Below, one piece after another: positions 61,001-64,000 of a stretch of 64,000 nucleotides of DNA. The position numbers and the translations under genes are program-made. The notes below the pieces were generated by a model. That model did not search any database, was not told the origin of the DNA, and worked only from the letters and a program-made list of their open reading frames with translations. The stretch covers positions 7,129,354 through 7,193,353 of the forward strand of contig CM052362.1 in NCBI GenBank assembly GCA_028551475.1. The letters are read 5' to 3'. The stretch comes from Casuarina equisetifolia. Lineage: Eukaryota > Streptophyta > Magnoliopsida > Fagales > Casuarinaceae. Each line of letters opens with the position of its first letter. Within the stretch, counting starts at the first letter, position 1.

Positions 61001-62992
61001 GTGATGTTCCATTTGATCTCCTGATTATAAATTTAACTGTAAAATCGTAAGAAATATGGATGTGTAACCATTTTATATCTGCTAGTCTAACTGAAATTCT
61101 GATTGCTGTTTCTCACTTGATCCCATCACCTTTATGTTTCCTGCTCTGACCCTATTCAGCTCACCATATTTCTTTTGTGGTCTGAATATATGTAGGTCGG
61201 AAGTCATGTCAGTTGGCATCTTGCATTCTGGGTCGAAGCAATTTTAATGTTTCCCTTTGCTGTTCTAGGCTTTGTGATGAACCCTCTTCAATTGAAAGGT
61301 GCATGTTTCTAATGTATTTACTTGTAATGCTGCAACCATTTATTTATGTTTCTAAGCAACTCGTGGATGCAGGTTTCACCCCTGCTGGATCAAACAATGC
61401 ACTGGCAATGGTAGAGACAGCTGCCTCTGGGGCTCAAGGTGTTGTGGCTTTTGATTATAACACAACGGATTAGTGAGTATCTGCTTATTTAATCTCTGTT
61501 AAATCCTTTGTTCACTATATGTAGAACATCATTCTGGTGATAACATTCCCAACAAGCCAATGTATAAGAAAAATGCATCAGCGAATAACTTTAACATTCC
61601 GATATGGTTATATACTTGCATAAATGCTTGAATTGAGGACTTATTGAGAAGATGACACCTTAGTTTTAAGCACAAATCTAATTACTGGTTGCCTTGGTGA
61701 AATTTCTGTTTGTCTACATTCACCCGTCTTCATAGCTAAAAAATTCTGTTTTCTTTTAAAGAGTAACTTGAGGTGTTGATTCCCAGTAAGTTATTGTATC
61801 TTAGTTATAGACTTGAAATGAAGGCTCTTGCTAAGGAAAAGAAGGATATCATGTAAAAAGATACCATCTTTTGCTCCATTAGGTATCACAAAGTCTTACC
61901 ACTATAATTTACATATAGGTTAAAGGTATTTATTGCCTAGAAAAATTTAAAATCTAGCATTTCCATGCCATTACCTAGTCTTCACGTCAGTTCTTATGTA
62001 GAGTAGTTCTCCTTGTTAACTGTAATAATTTAATGTAGATTTCCAATGCATAGGTACAGAGGTTGCAGTTGGCCATGGTGTAGCAGCATCCAGAAGATGG
62101 GAGTTTAGGGATAAGAGCATATATAAAGCCGCCATGTGAGGACCATCATCCTTCAGTTCATAATACGTTATTTTTAACACGGTGTAGAGATCTTTTTACT
62201 ACATTTATATTGTATATACCACATGCTTATGCGTGCAAATATATAATTCCTATTCTCAGATCTTATTGGATGGCAGGGTGAACGTTGCAAGTCAGATTTG
62301 GAACCAGTTTGCGAGGTTTACAAAAGATATCAAAGTGCTTTTGCGTGAGAAGATGTATGCCGTTAATGTTTCTAGGTACTTCTCTCCTGCTTTACTACCA
62401 TCTTGTGCATAATGTAGTATTTTCGTTAAATCTAGTGTCTTATCCTTACAAAGGAACCTTAAGAACTTCATCATTATATTGGAATATTTCTGAAGTTAAA
62501 ATTCTGTGGAACATTTTGCCTACCTCATCTTTAACATAGTAATTCTTTTAAACCCTGAATGAACCTTAGGTTACATAGCATACAACTTCGTCATTGGTGC
62601 ATAATTATATTGGGGATCTAAGGCTGGTAAAAATATCTATAATATGGTGAGCTGTTATGTATGATATGTTATACACTATTCAAATTTCTCGATGTGACCT
62701 TTTCATTATCCGTTTTATTTAGCTTCACATTATCTGCATATATAAGTTGTAATTTATTAAATGATGAGAATGTAGCCCCAATTGATCTTGCTGACACATG
62801 CAATTGATTTAGTCCGATGCAGATTTGATGTCTGGAGGAATCACAATTGTTTGTAGAATATTTGGTACTTTAGCTGGGGGCTTTGTTCTTGATTTTATGA
62901 ATAACACCATCTCCAATGCTTTCAAGGTGAGTTCTTTTGAATATTTTGGTGGACATCGATACATCATTTCCTTCTTGGCATGTTGTGCCTAG
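58099..62992 (+). pseudogene. Spinster-type MFS transporter pseudogene, copy 2 (3' truncated)
   Basis: Exons corresponding to copy 1 lie at 58,099-58,217; 59,307-59,438; 59,977-60,077; 60,891-60,965; 61,196-61,298; 61,373-61,438; 62,054-62,135; 62,277-62,375; 62,570-62,646; and 62,813-62,926. It shares the stop in M-D-R-G-A-I-A-S and the one-base loss in exon 3. Exon 1 is open here, whereas copy 1 has a TGA. Its own further damage includes a donor site changed from GTAAGT to GTCTCT by loss of four bases at 60,966, an extra T in the exon ending 62,375, a TAA for Tyr in the exon at 62,570, and complete loss of the last four exons by a 2,784-base deletion joined at CTAG (62,989-62,992). Clearly dead. 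Confidence 0.88.
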
Positions 62993-63860
62993 AAGGAAAG
63001 ACAGCAGAAACAACAGGAACCACAGCCGAACCTTGACACCCCAACTTTTTATCCTTGGGTTCTTTTTTTTTTTTTTTTCAGGCTATCCTCTTCCTCTATG
63101 CTTCTGCGTACATAACTTTCCTACGTTGATCAGGATTCACTGTACTTCCCCCAGTTTTGCAAGGAAAAACTAGTGCACAAGACTGCATTACAAGAAGATT
63201 TGCATCATTAAGTCGTTCTTGTCGTTACAAATGTTATCGATTTTCAGGTCGCAACATGAAGCGGTATCTCCATTTTTCCACCACTATTTTTTTGTTTTGT
63301 TTCCCTCTTCTGGTTAAACAGCCAAAAGAAGTAACATATTTGATCCCTTATAACCTTTAAGAATATAATTATTATTCAATGGCTAAGTTTGTTACAATTA
63401 AATCACGAGAGTAATGCAAAATACAACAAAATATAAGAATAAAAAATAAAAAATATTTGTCCATTACCGTGTGCTTTGAATTATCGACACAATTCTGTGC
63501 CACATTTTTCTACACAGTTTCGCCTGCAAATCACGCCTTCCCCCTTTTCCGTAGTCTGTACTTTCCAAAACAACGTCAGTCCAAAACCACAGGTACCTAC
63601 CAGAAACGGGAACGAGCAGTGATCCCCTGCGCTCAATCTCACCAGTGCCATGTGCATTTCAAGACATGAACGGGTAGAATAGTCAAAGTCAAACCGAGCC
63701 AAGGCCCTAAATATTCAGCCAACCAATAGTCTCAAACTTGCCCCAAGTTTCCAACATCTTGAAACGCAGCTGATCCTGCTCCCAACCCCACAGAAACCAT
63801 CGGAGCAGTACCCACAGATTGTTTATCCTGTGCGTTTCTGTTTCTCCCTCTGCCTGTTAG
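62993..63860. other. 3' flank of the transporter and upstream region of the next gene
   Basis: Up to about 63,727 it matches 25,499-26,272 of copy 1; beyond that it is unique. It contains a T-rich tract, then AT-rich sequence and a GC-richer promoter-like part near the end. Confidence 0.55.
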
Positions 63861-63867
63861 TATATAG
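63861..63867 (+). promoter_or_regulatory. Candidate TATA box of the right-edge gene
   Basis: TATATAG lies 48 bases before the candidate start codon. This is rather close, so either the untranslated leader is very short or another start site is used. Confidence 0.35.
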
Positions 63868-63908
63868 GGACTTCGGAGCTCCTCTTCTTTTTGGGTTTCT
63901 TCGAAACA

Positions 63909-64000
63909 ATGTCGCCCACTGCAGCAATGCTCATCCTTTGTCACCATGGCAAATCAAACTCCCCCCGATGTCCTCCTCCTCCTTCTCCACCTGCAACTCT
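63909..64000 (+). CDS. Start of an unidentified gene, cut by the window edge
   Basis: ATG at 63,909 in the good context AAACAATGTC opens a frame running off the window (30 codons seen). The visible part starts M-S-P-T-A-A-M-L-I-L-C and becomes Ser/Pro-rich, which could be an organelle-targeting or disordered N-terminus. The family cannot be told from so little. It has no counterpart in copy 1, where the duplication stops upstream of it. Confidence 0.35.
   Translation, partial: MSPTAAMLILCHHGKSNSPRCPPPPSPPAT

Larger units (their letters stand above)
27184..63727 (+). repeat. Tandem segmental duplication, copy 2
   Basis: This is the right copy of the direct duplication. It matches copy 1 from base 1 through 26,272 in the same order and orientation. 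It carries two large insertions not in copy 1: a gypsy element at 37,966-45,933 and a copia element at 52,616-57,514. It also has host sequence around the gypsy that copy 1 lost. It lacks a 1.2-kb segment and a 2.8-kb segment present in copy 1. Its true left end may be at about 26,273. The right end falls in the upstream region of the gene at 63,909. Confidence 0.93.

Noticed and set aside
1-64000. A new multi-gene system or biosynthetic cluster
   Set aside because: The linked host genes (B3, PPR, reductase, S-protein, transporter) are mostly pseudogenes with no shared pathway evident; co-location is explained by a segmental duplication.

Overview
The window is plant nuclear DNA, almost certainly from a eudicot. 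It is AT-rich, has GT-AG introns, and carries plant-only protein families: a DUF313-type B3 protein, a PLS-type PPR protein and a self-incompatibility S1-like secreted protein. LTR retrotransposon fossils of both plant superfamilies are abundant. No bacterial, organellar, CRISPR or rRNA features were seen. I cannot name the species.

The dominant structure is a direct tandem segmental duplication. Copy 1 fills 1-26,272 and continues left of the window. Copy 2 is recognisable from 27,184 to about 63,727. Each copy holds, in order: an old minus-strand Ty3/gypsy chromovirus fossil; SINE-like relics and a poly-C tract; a minus-strand B3/DUF313 gene; a minus-strand PPR fragment with a Site II promoter cluster; an alkenal/double-bond reductase pseudogene; a small secreted S-protein homolog; an old Ty1/copia pol fossil; and a multi-exon spinster-type MFS transporter pseudogene. 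Where I compared them by eye, the copies differ by about 2-3% in most host sequence, about 0.7% in the PPR fragment and clearly more in the old TE fossil.

The copies have since diverged structurally. Copy 2 gained a chromovirus of about 8 kb (37,966-45,933, TSD GATGA), which itself received a nested 1.5-kb probable solo LTR (43,445-44,970, TSD ACCAC). It also gained a 4.9-kb copia element (52,616-57,514). Copy 2 lost the last four exons of the transporter through a 2.8-kb deletion at a CTAG microhomology, and its B3 gene is broken. Copy 1 keeps the B3 frame and all transporter exons downstream of exon 1. It lacks about 1.36 kb of host sequence flanking the gypsy site and has a 1.2-kb segment that copy 2 lacks.

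Only three coding sequences look intact: the B3 protein of copy 1 and the two S-protein homologs. The S-protein pair differs by 19 nonsynonymous and 2 synonymous changes, with nine of the 21 changes in the last nine codons. At the right edge a new gene probably begins at 63,909; the duplication ended inside its upstream region. I found no convincing new multi-gene system. The most interesting signals are the protein-level divergence of the secreted pair, the mismatch between LTR age and duplication age, and the possibly LTR-derived promoter of the transporter pseudogene.
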